From Isoetes taiwanensis (lineage: Eukaryota; Streptophyta; Lycopodiopsida; Isoetales; Isoetaceae): a stretch of 64,000 bases of DNA. The notes below the pieces were generated by a model. That model made no database searches. It was not told the DNA's origin and worked only from the letters and a program-made list of their open reading frames with translations. Numbering within the stretch: position 1 is the first letter of the stretch; each line of letters opens with the position of its first letter. Positions 21,569-32,485 of this stretch are shown here, one piece after another. The position numbers were made by a program, and so were the translations under genes. The stretch lies in contig JAJEKV010000030.1 in NCBI GenBank assembly GCA_021234155.1, positions 7,559,890 through 7,623,889 on the forward strand, read 5' to 3'.

Positions 21569-22081
21569 GGCAATGAACAAAGAAGAGGAAGGAAAGCGAA
21601 GAACGGAGAGCGAAAGAGGTGCGAAAAGGTTTAGGGCGCGTGTTTGTTTAGGAAAGGTATTATTGGAGTGGAATCTGAGCCGTTGATGGTGCCAGATGGC
21701 AGCAGATCTGAAGGAGACTGTTGAGAGGCAAAAATTTGGCTGTGTCCCCAAACTGCAACGGAAAATAAAAGGGACAGTGGAGATGAACGAAAATGAACAG
21801 TGGGATGGGACAGCTGGAGGAGGTACGAATAATAGTGGCAGACGGGCGTAGTATGAAGGAAGAATAATTAAGACAGGCAACTCGAGAGTCGAACATCATA
21901 AAAATGGGTGGCAGATTGTATCATGACTAGATTTGCGGCTGGATAGCGGAATCTTGAATTAGAAGGTGCGTTGCATGCAAACACGTTAGCAAAAAATTGA
22001 TTGGGCCACGTCGCCAAGCCTTTAGGCGGTATGGCTATATAAAGCGAGCAGTGGGCAAGCAGAGAACACCAGTTGGCGACA
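21569..22081. other. Spacer between extra ORF and antisense ORF
   Basis: Non-coding as far as I can see. It contains the TATA box of the antisense ORF. Open frames here on the minus strand are shadows. Confidence 0.4.
22036..22043 (+). promoter_or_regulatory. TATA box for antisense ORF
   Basis: TATATAAA lies 39 nt before the ATG at 22082, in a GC-richer context (GGCTATATAAAGCGAGC). The spacing would place transcription start about 10-20 nt before the ATG, the usual arrangement for a plant core promoter. Confidence 0.5.
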
Positions 22082-22306
22082 ATGGATAGCGAGTGCACCA
22101 TGCCCCGTAACTGTACTGAATGGATCACGGGCAAGATGAATGCGCTGGACCTCTGGAAGCTACGGAACCGCGGCATCGCGATGGATGGCACTGAATACCT
22201 TGATCCCTTGACCAACCCGATGGAGATTGTAATTCACATGTGCTGGGACCCCGAGCAGTGCCTCTACCACATCCTCCGTGTGACCTCTGCTCCGAATCTA
22301 GAGTAG
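22082..22306 (+). CDS. Small antisense ORF (74 aa) in outer gypsy element
   Basis: The ORF starts MDSECTMPRNCTEWITG and ends TSAPNLE at a TAG. It lies on the strand opposite to the surrounding gypsy genes, between integrase and the long extra ORF, and has a TATATAAA box at a sensible distance. Composition is balanced, with three Trp and four Cys, unlike the AT-rich neighbouring DNA. I recognise no domain. Extra ORFs in antisense orientation near the 3' end are known from several plant gypsy lineages of the Tat group, so this is a candidate for that class. It could also be chance, given the short length. Confidence 0.45.
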   Translation: MDSECTMPRNCTEWITGKMNALDLWKLRNRGIAMDGTEYLDPLTNPMEIVIHMCWDPEQCLYHILRVTSAPNLE

Positions 22307-22429
22307 AGAGTCCTTTTTAATGTAGGATTTTGTATATAGGGCTCAGCCCATAGCGGATAAATATGGGCGATGCCCAATTTTGTTTTTCTCGCGATATATG
22401 TAATATAAAATAGCTTCCTACTCACTTGT

Positions 22430-23744
22430 CTCTGTATCTGAATGATCTGTCGTTGTGTCTGAATGATCTGTTGTTGCTTCTGTGTGAAAAGTTTGAGGCA
22501 AAAACCATTAACTAGAGTAGGTAATGGAGTGCCATCTAATTTAGCAAGTTTGAAAATATTTGGTTGCACCACCAGAAGAATAATTTTATATCTGGAATCA
22601 TAAAGTAGAACCAAATCTCCCTCCTTGAATGTCTTTGCTTTGAGATGTTTGTCATTCCATGATTTTCTCAATTGTTGGCCAGTAAGGACACGAAGATAGG
22701 CGTCTCTGCGAAGTTCATCTAACTGCTCTAGTTGATAAACGCGTTCTTGGAGTGCTGCAGGTGGATTATGCACTGTGGCTAACTGAAAACGGAGAGCTGG
22801 AAGAACATATTCAAAAGGCATGAGAGTCTTTTGGCCATAAACCAACTTGAAAGGAGTGTGTCCAGTGGCAAGTTTAAAACTCGTGTTGTAAGCCCAGAGA
22901 AAAGTAGGTAACTTGTCCTGCCAATCCATACGAGAAGCATCACAAATTTTCTTCAAGATGGTAATGAGAGTCTTATTGGTGCTTTCAGCCAAGCCATCCC
23001 TTGAGGATAGTAAGGTATGCTTTTTCTGTGATGAATATGCAAATAATCCGTCAACTCCTTGATAGTGTGATTGACAAAGTGGACGCCACGATCACTGACC
23101 AGTTCCGTGGACAATCAAAATGCGTGATAACATGCGTGTAGAGAACTTTAGCCGTACTGGCAGCAGTTGTTGTCAGGAAGGGCACAGGCCTCTGCCCACT
23201 TTGTGGCATAATCCGTGAGAACCAAAATATAGCGGGCATGGGTGTGCGTCGCAGGAGGATCCATTGGCCCAACAAAGTCCATGCCCTACGTGCTGAAGAG
23301 TAGCGGGGTAGCAACTGGAGTTAAAGGAAGAGCGTCACGGACCGTGGGTCGACCCACACGCTGGCAGACATCACAGTTGCGTGCTTGAGCGTGGGCATCC
23401 TTGAAGAGCGTGGGCCAAAAGTAGCCTGCAAGAAGAATTTTGCGTGCCATGGTGTCACCACTGAAATGTCCACCACCAAGGCCTTCATGAGCTTGTCGAA
23501 TGATCTCAGGGACTTCATGAGGGAGAACACACCGACGCAGGACCATGTCCTTGCCATGTTTGTAGAGATGGCCCGCAACCATGGTATAGTTACGTACCTC
23601 ACGGGGGAACTGTTGACGGCGAGACCTGAGCTTCTCAGCTGAAAGCGTGGGATCCTCAGATGGAAGGGCTCCAGAGAGGAGATACTGCTTGTGACGTTCC
23701 ACGTATTTATACGTCTTTTTAAGTATAAATACATGACACGTCAC
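22430..23744 (-). pseudogene. Integrase region of outer gypsy element, frameshifted
   Basis: The minus strand gives an HHCC zinc domain (RQAHEGLGGGHFSGD ... CDVCQR, about 23490-23350). A core domain follows across three frames (DYATKWAEA near 23210; SDRGVHF near 23090; AESTNKTL at 22992), so D, D and E are present but not in one frame. The C-terminal domain includes LWAYNTSFKLATGHTPFKLV, KTFKEGDLVLLYDSR and LVNGFCLKLF. Upstream text KYVERHKQYLLSGALPSED is the usual RNase H-integrase linker, cut by the insertion at 23702. It is non-functional. Confidence 0.8.
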
Positions 23745-25251
23745 TATGAATAATTACTGGCACATTAATTATTCATAAGCTAAGGTTAGCTATGCTAATT
23801 ATTAATTATTAAAGTGGAAACCTAATCCAAAACCCTAATTTGAATTTAGGGCTTAACCTAATATTAAAAGCGGCTAAAATATTGAAGTAGTTAATATTAG
23901 CCAACCCAGAGTTGCCACCTGGCCCAAATCGATTGGGCAAGAGAGAGTTGCTAACTTGGGACCCAAATTGGGGTTTTATACCCCCATTTGCCCCAATTCG
24001 AATTGGGGAAGGTTGGTGGAGGAGGAGCTGCTGTTCCACCCTGTTCCAGCCAGAAGGATGGAGAACCAGAGAGATAGTAGAGCTAGCTATGATCCCGGTT
24101 AGTACGTAGATAGCTTGGATTCCTAGATAGTCATAGGACTAACCCTTGTATGCTCAGAGGATAGCTAGGATTAACCCTTGTATGAATGGATGTATGGTTA
24201 ATCTCTATTTTATCTATTTGAAGCTATGGATGGATGGATGGATGTATAAGGATAGCTTTCTTTCTGTTCCTCATGTGTTGTATGGGTAAAAGGGGGGTAG
24301 AGACCTAAAGGTCATCTAGAAGTAGAGATGCTCCTAGATAGAACCCTTAAAACCTAGTAATTGCGGCCTGTGCACAAGAGCCAACCCGGCTGTGGATGCT
24401 ATGATGTGGTTCAGCACCAGATAACGAGTATGAGGGTGAATCGGGGTGGTGTCTTGCCTAGCGTGGCTACAGGACTCCTATAGTGTGCTAGGCTTATAAG
24501 CGGTCACTGTGTGTGGGTCGGGTATGGGTCGGACACTCTCTGGGCCAGAGGGCGAGAGTCTATAGCCGTCCTGGGCTCGAACGGGCTGGTGAGCCAACCT
24601 TTAGATTTAGGGGAGTAAGTCGGGTACAGATGCGGGGGTCGCTGCTGTAGCACGTGTTCTCTAACACACCCAGGGATCCGTCATGCTCGGGGAGGAGACG
24701 CCTCTCTGACTTGCGTCATCAGATCGGGGGAGATGTAACCCGGAGTAGTCCCGAAGGGTGATTCCTTGGGATTGCGTCTCCGGAGGGCTACAAGCAAGTC
24801 ATAGCATGATTCAGCCTATCTGCAAAGTGTGCACAGGAGGGGCGGATGAAGTGGACTACCCTAGCCATTGTCTTATGCCAGCCAATGCCATGTTATACTT
24901 CTGTCTGTTGTTATCTTGAGGCCCTGACCATCAGTCGACCCCATGGAGTCTGACCCCGGGGTAGAGCCCTTAGTTATGCTACATTTCCTTTGTTATGTTG
25001 GTATTCTGTTGTTAGTTGTATTGATGATGATGGGCCACCCTTTGTGGTGGTATATTATTATTTAGTATTGTTGCTAGGTGCTAACATGTATGTACGCTTC
25101 TGCTATATAGGATTCCCATAGAAGGCGTGGGACGAATGACACCTCCGTGTCCTTCACCCGGACACTTGGCCATCACAAGTGGTCCGAGTCAGACGGGGGG
25201 CCTTTCCGTGGTGATGGATTCGCCATGGGAGGGGAATTTTCCGTATTTATA
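23702..25251. mobile_element. Unclassified ~1.54-kb insertion in outer pol (possible solo LTR)
   Basis: It splits the linker between RNase H and integrase of the outer element. CGTATTTATA occurs at both edges (23702-23711 and 25242-25251), as a 10-bp target duplication would. Near the left edge is an inverted repeat, TGAATAATTA...TAATTATTCA (23747-23776). The interior is non-coding, with GGAT repeats at 24229-24243 and a GC-richer right half (GTGGGACGAATGACACCTCC near 25129) that has the texture of a gypsy LTR. No clear TG...CA ends were found. It could be a solo LTR with altered ends or a DNA element with a 10-bp duplication. Confidence 0.5.
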
Positions 25252-27307
25252 TGATGGGAGCATCGTATGCATTCAGGGAGCGTCACATTGTTGATAGTCA
25301 TGAAACCAGTGTGGCATGCTGTGACCAAGAATAGTTGTGCATCCGGAAAAACATCTGAAACACCCGTGAACGGATCGTCCGTGTGGATGTTTTGTTGATC
25401 AGATAGAGAAGAGCTTGGTGGTCAACAAAGAATTTGATTTTGCTACCCAACAAATAATGATGGAAGCTTCCCGCTCTGTGGCTGAATAATTGCGCTCCGC
25501 AAGATTGAGTTTACGGCTAGCATAGTGGATGGGTTTATCCGTGTGCTCATCATATGCTTGAGAGAGAACAACACCAATAGCAAAAGCCGAGATATCAACA
25601 TGAACGTGAAAGGGCTTGTCCCATTGAGGAGGAACAAGTACCGGTGCCTGAGTGAGCAAAATCTCCAGCTGCTGAAATGCTGCCTCCGCCTGGGATTCCA
25701 AGCCCAAGATGATTCGTCACCCGTGAGTTTATGAATGGGATCAGCAATGTCAACAAGTCCAGGAATGAAGGTTGCATAGTAATTGACTTTGCCCAGGAAG
25801 GAGCGTGTCTCTTTAATGTTTGATGGTGCATGTGCCTTCAGCACACAACTGTTTTTGGCAGGATTTGTGATAATGCCTTCTTTACTGACCATATGACCCA
25901 GAAGGACACCAGAGGTGACATAGAAGGTGCATTTTTCTGGATTGAGATTGATACCAGACTCATCACATTTTTGAAAAACCAGCTCTAACTTGTCAAGGTG
26001 TTCATCCATTGAGTTGTAGGCTGAGAAATCATCCTGAAAAATTTGCAGAAAGGCATTGTCTTTCATGTCATCTTGAAATACCGAGAGCATGATGCACTTG
26101 TACGCAAAAGTGCCCCAGGGCACGGTGAAAGTTGTTTTTAATTGATCTTCCTCTTTGATGGAGATTTGATTGTACCCAGAAAAACCATCCATGAAGGAGT
26201 ACATCTCGTGACCAGCTACCTCTTCCAGAACCTGGTCTGTGAAGGAGAACGGGAAGTGATCTCGTTTCGTGGCCTGATTTAATTTCTGTAGTCCACGCAA
26301 ATGCGGATTTTTCCATTGTGCTTGAGAGCAATGACAATTGGACTCACCCAATTGGGTGTTTGACCTCATAAATCAAGCCTGCAGCAAGAAGTTTGTCAAT
26401 TTTGGTTTTGACGTGGTCACGATAGTTGGGGTTGAGCCGGCACTGTCGTTGCTAGATTGGGCGTGCATCAGGTTTGGTGGGAATGGTCAGCTCCCCTAAC
26501 TCTTTCTTGATACCCCGAAAGTCTTTATAGCTCCATGCAAAGATATGTTTGAACTTTTTGAATAAAGTGATGGCACGAGCTTTATAAGTTGGCGGGAGAG
26601 TGGCAGCCAATCTAACAGGTTGATTTTTACCAAGATCCACGACTTCCACGTCTGGAGTTTGAATATGTGGGACAACTTCCGTGTCCTTAACAACATGAGC
26701 AGGAGGTTGGAGCATTACCGGAGGTGTAGCATTTTGTGTGGTAAAGAAAAGAGGCTGCTGAGTATCATCAAGCAAGGGTTGCTTCATGACGGCATGAGCA
26801 TCCACAACATCAAAAGGAGCGTCCGTGTTGGAAAAATGATCGACTCGTTGAATGCGATTGCAAGGAGCGAGGTATGGGTCAAGTAGAGTAGCCACGGCCT
26901 GGTCCTGATCAAGGGTCATCTCTCCCCAAGGATCTGCATACTCAGGGTAAGAAGACAGAGGAAGACCCGCAGGAGGAGCCTGGACATGATAAGTATTTTG
27001 AGCTTCTTCTGAATCACTATCGGAAAGCGAGGGTTCAGCATGTTCGACAGAAATGAGCTTGCCCGTTGCGTTTAAAGTGTCATTGGTGATGACCAGTTGA
27101 TCAGTTGGCCAATAATGAATGCTCTTAGCCTGGCGGAGGAAGGGTTGTCCCACCAGTATTTCATAGTCACCCGGATCTTCACCAGCTTTTCAAACACCAA
27201 ATTCCAAAGGGAATTTGAGATCTCCGATACTAATGTGGAGAAAAGGGGTGACGCCTTGAGAGCGCGTGATGTGGCCATTAGCCAGCTTGATGTCATAGGG
27301 GGCACGA
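25252..27307 (-). pseudogene. Protease C-end, RT and RNase H of outer gypsy element
   Basis: On the minus strand, PYDIKLANGHITRSQGVTPF and ILVGQPFLRQAKSIHY are the C-terminal half of the retropepsin. After an acidic linker comes FKKFKHIFAWSYKDFRG, then RT text LNQATKRDHFPFSFTDQVLE, YSFMDGFSGYNQISIKEEDQ and QDDFSAYN. The MPFGL...ATFQR block between WGTFAY and the DD box is missing, so RT is dead. Integrase-like RT thumb (SFLGKVNYYATFIPGLVDIA) and RNase H (HVDISAFAIGVVLSQAYDEH; FVDHQALLYLIN) follow with frameshifts. The text LFLV (near 25300) marks the start of the linker cut by the insertion at 25251. Confidence 0.8.
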
Positions 27308-27344
27308 TATTCCAACCTCCTGTATAGCCAAATCACTGATTATA
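27308..27344. repeat. 37-bp target duplication, left copy
   Basis: It is identical to 32424-32460 except for one base (27320 C versus 32436 G). On the minus strand it encodes IISDLAIQEVGI, part of the outer element's retropepsin, so it is clearly target sequence. Confidence 0.9.
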
Positions 27345-28577
27345 GATAGATAGATAGTATTTTAACGTCACGCCACTAGGCACATAATGAGCCTGTACAA
27401 TGTTCTTGTTACCAGATCACGAATAAAGTGCATCTCCAACTCTATATGCTTGCTCCTTTCATGTAATACAGGATTTTTTGTCATAGCAATGCAACTTGTG
27501 CTGTCTGACTGTAATATTAAAGGACCCTTCTGAGTCATTCCCAATTCATTGAGTAACCTCCTGCTCCATATAAGTTCTTTGGCTGCAAGAGTAGTAGATG
27601 CAGATTCTGCGTCTGCAGAAGAGAGAGCTATTGAATTTTGTTTTTCGCATTTCCAAGATATTCGTCCACCTCCTAGCATCAGAATAAATCCAGATGTAGA
27701 TTTCCTCTCATCAGGATCTCCACTCCAGTCTGAGTTACAAAAAGAATGAAGTTCTAAATTACTAGAGTTGAACATTATACCAAAATTGATTGTACCTTTT
27801 AGATATCTCAAAATCCTTTTTGCTGCTTGCCCATGACGTACACCTGGGTTACTACAATATCTGCTTAGAGTGTTCAAGAATAGGAGATATCTTTGGTACA
27901 GTTTGCCAATTATAGTAAACATCCAACCAATTCTCGATATGGCAGATTTTGAGCTATAATTTTTTCCTTTTCTGTTTTGGGACATAAATCTCTTGATAGT
28001 TTGTTTCCAGGAACTATTCGAGTTTTAACTGTTTTACACTCCTCCATGTTAAATCTTTTCAATACACCTGCTACATTTTGTCCTTGTAAAAGTGTCATAA
28101 CTTTCCTCTTTCTGTCTCTATGAACTTCAATACCTAAATTTTTTTTTTAACTCACCCAGGTCAGTCATTTCAAATCTGTTCATCACGATATCATTTGCAT
28201 TTCTGAAGAATGCTTAAATTGCTGCTAACCATGACATTATCATCTACATATAGAGCAATATAACAGAAATTTGATCCTTCCTTAAATAAATATATGTTCC
28301 CATCATCCTTAAGTTTGATAAAGCCTTGCTCTTCAAATATGAGTCCATACAAAGGTGCCACTGTCTTGGTGACTGTTTTAACCCATAAACTGCTCTCTTT
28401 AACTTCCAGACTTTTGCTCTCCCTTGCTCAAAACCAGGGGGCTGTTTCATGTAGATATCTTCCTCAAGTTTAGCATTGGCAAAAGCAGTAGTCAAATCCA
28501 TGTGATGTACTTCTAAATCTTGTGCATTTGCCATTGACAAAAGCATCCTAATGCTGGCCATTTTAACTATGGGAGAA

Positions 28578-29934
28578 AAAGTATCTTCATAGTCAATGCC
28601 CTTCTTTTGTGTGAATCCTTGTGCAACAAGTCTTGCGTTGTATTTGGCAAGTTTTCCATCAGTCCCTTGCTTGATTTTATAGATCCACTTACATCCTACT
28701 GCATTCTTACCTTTAGGTAAATCTGCCAGCTCAAACACGTCAGTCCTCCTAAATGCACTGAGTTCCTTTTCCATTGCTTTATTCCATTCTTCTGCATCTA
28801 TTGCATTCATGGCTTCTTCAAAACATTTAGGGGCTTCAAAATCAAGCATGGCTAAAATTTCAACTAGGTTTATTTCTGCAGGGTTATTCCTTAGTCTTCT
28901 ACTTTTTCCAGAAGAATCTCTACCATAGAGTTCAGTACTAACATTTGCTTCCTCTTGTAGAATTTGAGTGTTAGTTCTTTTGCCATGAGCAGCCCTTGAA
29001 TTAGTGTCCTCATCATCTTTTCTTGCTGCAGTATTCTGATCATGAATGGTAGGAACTTGTTCCTCTCTATTGATTACCTCTTCCTGCACAATAGTAGAGT
29101 TAATATTATTTTCATCATCATCCATTATAGATGCATTATCCATTCTTTGTATTGTGTCACCATTCACAACTAGTAGAAATAGTTTTGTTGGTTCTGTGGC
29201 ATTGACTTTCATCAAAAATCACATCCCTGCTTATTATAATCGAAAAAGTATCTTCATATTCAATGCCCTTCTTTTGTGTGAATCCTTGTGCAACAAGTCT
29301 TGCGTTGTATTCGGCAGGTTTTCCATCAGTCCCTTGCTAGATTTTATAGATCCACTTACATCCTAATGCATTCTTACCTTTAGGTAAATCTGCCAGCTCA
29401 AACATGTCAGTCCTCCTAAATGCACTGAGTTCCTTTTCCATTGCTTTATTCCATTCTTCTGCATCTATTGCATTCATGGCTTCTTCAAAACTTTTAGGGG
29501 CTTCAAAATCAAGCATGGCTAAAATTTCAACTAGGTTTATTTCTGCAAGGTTATTCCTTAGTCTTCTACTTTTTCCTGAAGAATCTCTACCATAGAGTTC
29601 AGTACTAATCTTTGCTTCCTCTTGTAGAATTTGAGTGTTAGTTCTTTTGCCATGAGCAGCCCTTGAATTAGTGTCCTCGTCATCTTTTCTTGCCGCAGTA
29701 TTCTGATCATGAATGGTAGGAACTTGTTCCTCTCTATTGATTACCTCTTCCTGCACAATAATAATAATAATAATAATAATAGCAGAGTTAATATTATTTT
29801 CATCATCATCCATTATAGATGCATTATCCATTCTTTGTACTGTGTCACCATTCACAACTAGTAGAAATAGTTTTGTTGGTTTTGTGGCATTGACTTTCAT
29901 CAAAAGTCACATCCCTGCTTATTATAATCTTTGT
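28578..29934 (-). repeat. Tandem duplication (~668 bp) within copia RT
   Basis: 28578-29245 and 29246-29934 are copies of the same stretch (linker plus RT fingers), about 97% alike by eye. The right copy carries an extra 21 bp of ATA/AAT triplets at 29757-29780. The duplication interrupts RT and adds a second partial WIYKI block. Confidence 0.85.
29757..29780 (+). repeat. AAT/ATA microsatellite in one duplicate only
   Basis: About eight ATA triplets lie where the sister copy (near 29090) has none. They would add a run of isoleucines to the encoded linker. The expansion arose after the 668-bp duplication. Confidence 0.9.
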
Positions 29935-30656
29935 CTTTGCTAGTTCAAACATTCGGTAGGCTTTGGAGTGTTCATCATAGCCTACCAAATAGCCAATTTT
30001 GGCCCTGTCATCAAGTTTTAGCCTTTGCTCCTTGGTCTAAGCAACCATACGTTCTCAATTTGCCAAAATTAGGTTTTTTGCCAGACCATAGCATCTCGGG
30101 CATTGCTCCATTAATGCTTGTTGATGGTAACATATTTTTAACTTCCACTGCAGTCCTTACTGCTTCTTCCCATAGAAAATTAGGCAATCCTGTATGTTTT
30201 AACATTGCCCTGACAGCATTTAGGATTGTCCTAATTTTCCTCTCTGCCACTCCATTCTGTTGTGGAGAGAAGCTACAGGTAAGTTGCCTCTTAATCCCTT
30301 TTGTCTTGCAATATTTCTTGAATTCAGTGGATAGATATTCTTCTCCCCTGTCAGAGCGCACATCTTTCTTCCAATCTCAAGCTCTACTTCTGCTGCAACC
30401 TGGCATGTTTCCCTAGCATGCAGCCATAACAAATCTTTTCTCCCTTGCTAGAATTATCAGGTTAAATCATTCTTTGTTTAATCATGAGATCTATATTTTT
30501 GTTGCTAGTATGACATAGTTTTTGGTGCGATACATTGATATCAGGAACAATAATTGCATTTACAGTAGGCAAATGATTAATATTCAACTAAAGAAAATTT
30601 TCACTCTTTTCCCAAGAAATTTTATTTCATTCTTAAACAACACAGTACATTGAAGT

Positions 30657-31871
30657 TTATAAAAAAACAACTGTATAACCCATGTCTACTAATTGACTTA
30701 CTAAAATTAGATTTCTAACTAGTGTTGGCACACATAAAACATCTTTGAAAACTACAACCTTCCCTTGTAGATCAAAGAGCTCCAAGATGCCAGCACATTG
30801 GACTTTTTGTAGTTCTCCATTTCTGAGCTTAATGTATCCAGTTCTTTCTTCATTTTCCTGTTTGAACAGTTTAGCTGACCCTGTCACCGTTTTTTCTGAT
30901 CGGCATGTCATTCATATCATTAGATTCTTTTCTTGAAATAGTCAAAATATCGGTGTTTCTTACCTCAGCATCCTCGTCTTCTTCACTCGTGTCTTCTTCA
31001 GTTTCCTCAGCAAGATTGACTGCAGCATTTTGCTTTCCATGGCCTTTTCCTCGACCTCAAAAGGAACCTCTCCCTCTGTTATCTTTTCCATGTCCTCATT
31101 TACTGTTGAAACATCTGTTTGCAAAATGTCCGTTTCCACCACAATTATAACACTCTACTTCCTTTAATTTGGGACAATTTGCCTTTACATGTCCAAGTTC
31201 TTTGCAATAATAATAGGGTCCAACTTGCCTCCTTTCTTTTGATATGTTAGAGCTGCTTCCTTTGTATTTTCCTCTGCCTGTATACAATACTTCAACTTTG
31301 TCATCATAATCATCACAAAGTACCTTTTGCTGCTCAAATTCCGTTCTTATCATTTCTTCAGCTATCTTCTAGACTTTGCCACATTTCTAATTAATGTAGC
31401 TAGCTGTTTGTTCCCCTCAACAACCTTAGCTACATGCAAGAACTTCTGCTGCTCAGTCATAATCACCCCTGCACCCTCCAGATCTGCTATTATATTATCA
31501 TACTTTGAAAAGAATTTAGTAACATCATTGAGTAAATACCTCCAGATTTCTCTTGGTGTTTTTCCTCTTACTTTGAGGAAGATGGATGCTCCAACTTTGC
31601 TAGTCAAGATAGCATATGCTTCTTTGATCTTAGCCCTTTCATTCACACCACTGCTCACAGGAGTCCCTGTTGCAATTGTATCAGAAGAGCTACTCTCTCT
31701 TCTTCCTGCAACAGCACTTGAAGATTCATTAGTGTCCTGCACTAAATCCCATAGATTTTCATTCTCTAGAACATTCTTCATTTGTTCTTTCCAAATCTGA
31801 AATCCAGGACCACCTTCATACACCTTAATTCCAGACAAAAGTGATGCCCCAAACCTGCTAGACATTTTCAA
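30657..31871 (-). pseudogene. Copia gag, zinc knuckles and protease edge in retrocopy
   Basis: The minus strand starts at ATG 31871 with a 169-residue gag piece (KEQMKNVLENENLWDLVQD; TPREIWRYLLNDVTKFFSKY). The next frame (31353-31096) holds two knuckles: YYYCKELGHVKANC, in which the first Cys is Tyr, and an intact CYNCGGNGHFANRC. Text HMTCRSEK (near 30911) and DVLCVPTLVRNLILVSQL follow, which is the end of protease and the pre-integrase region. The protease DSGA itself is not found. There are at least two frameshifts. Confidence 0.8.
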
Positions 31872-32423
31872 CCTGGCTCTGATACCAATGAAAGGATTTT
31901 AGAATTTAATGTCAACAATCTTTAGAATCCAACCTTTGCTTCAACTTAATTCGAGCAACCAAACCTTTGCTATATTTAAAATGAAATACAATGGTCAGCA
32001 AAATTACTGTAGCAATGGTATTCCTAGAAACACTGTAGCATTAGGAACTTCAAGATATTACAACCAAGTCTTTTTCTTCGACAGCTCAGGCATTCATCTG
32101 CAGATGAATCCGAAACCCTGGCATGCATCTTAATTCATTAATCCTTCTTAAATGTACTTACAGTTGGTGCCAATCCAGTGAGAATCGGCACGAAGTTCTG
32201 CTCGTCGGTTTCGCTCCATCCCCTTTTTTTTTTCCTTTTTGAATACTTAAAAATGTCTAACCCCATTTGACCGCTTATAACCATTGTTTATAAATATTAT
32301 AGGTTATGTAGCCATTTCAACCATAATAGCCTAGATACCTTAGACCAATAATCAACTTAGATTGTAATTGTTTCAACCTAGTGTATAGCAGCTTCAACCA
32401 TTCTGATATCAACCTTAAGCTAT

Positions 32424-32460
32424 TATTCCAACCTCGTGTATAGCCAAATCACTGATTATA
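32424..32460. repeat. 37-bp target duplication, right copy
   Basis: Partner of 27308-27344. The minus-strand text upstream of it (32461-32485) reads LLDYGH in the same frame as IISDLAIQEVG, which looks like the D-x-G active site of the outer retropepsin. This supports the reading that both flanks were once continuous. Confidence 0.85.
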
Positions 32461-32485
32461 ATATGGCCATAATCTAACAACCTTG

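Larger units (their letters stand above)
27368..30432 (-). pseudogene. Copia integrase (partial), RT and RNase H in retrocopy
   Basis: The minus strand carries the second half of integrase (RSDRGEEYLSTEFKKYC near 30355; NGVAERKIRTI near 30250; LPNFLWEEA). RT follows (NKAMEKELSAF, GCKWIYKIK, ARLVAQGFTQKKGIDYEDTF, HHMDLTTAFANAKLEEDIYM, then YVDD just below 28260) and RNase H (ILRYLKGTINFGIMF, DWSGDPDERKSTSGFI, ALSSADAESASTTLAAKELI). Frameshifts lie near 28240, 28100, 27985 and 27420. The catalytic N-terminal part of integrase is missing between about 30650 and 30430. It is clearly Ty1/copia by domain order (integrase before RT). Confidence 0.85.
27345..32423 (-). mobile_element. Copia internal region mobilised as a LINE-tailed retrocopy
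   Basis: On the minus strand it runs from a 5' leader (32423-31872) through copia gag, knuckles, integrase, RT and RNase H. It stops within RNase H (HYVPSG) and passes directly into GTGACGTTAAAATA(CTAT)n at 27345-27375. There are no LTRs. A 37-bp direct repeat with one mismatch flanks it. LTR elements duplicate about 5 bp, while target-primed insertion gives long, variable duplications and a simple-sequence tail. I infer LINE-driven insertion with template switching from a LINE 3' end to copia RNA at GCCTAGTGG. The copy has since acquired frameshifts and an internal tandem duplication. Confidence 0.75.
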
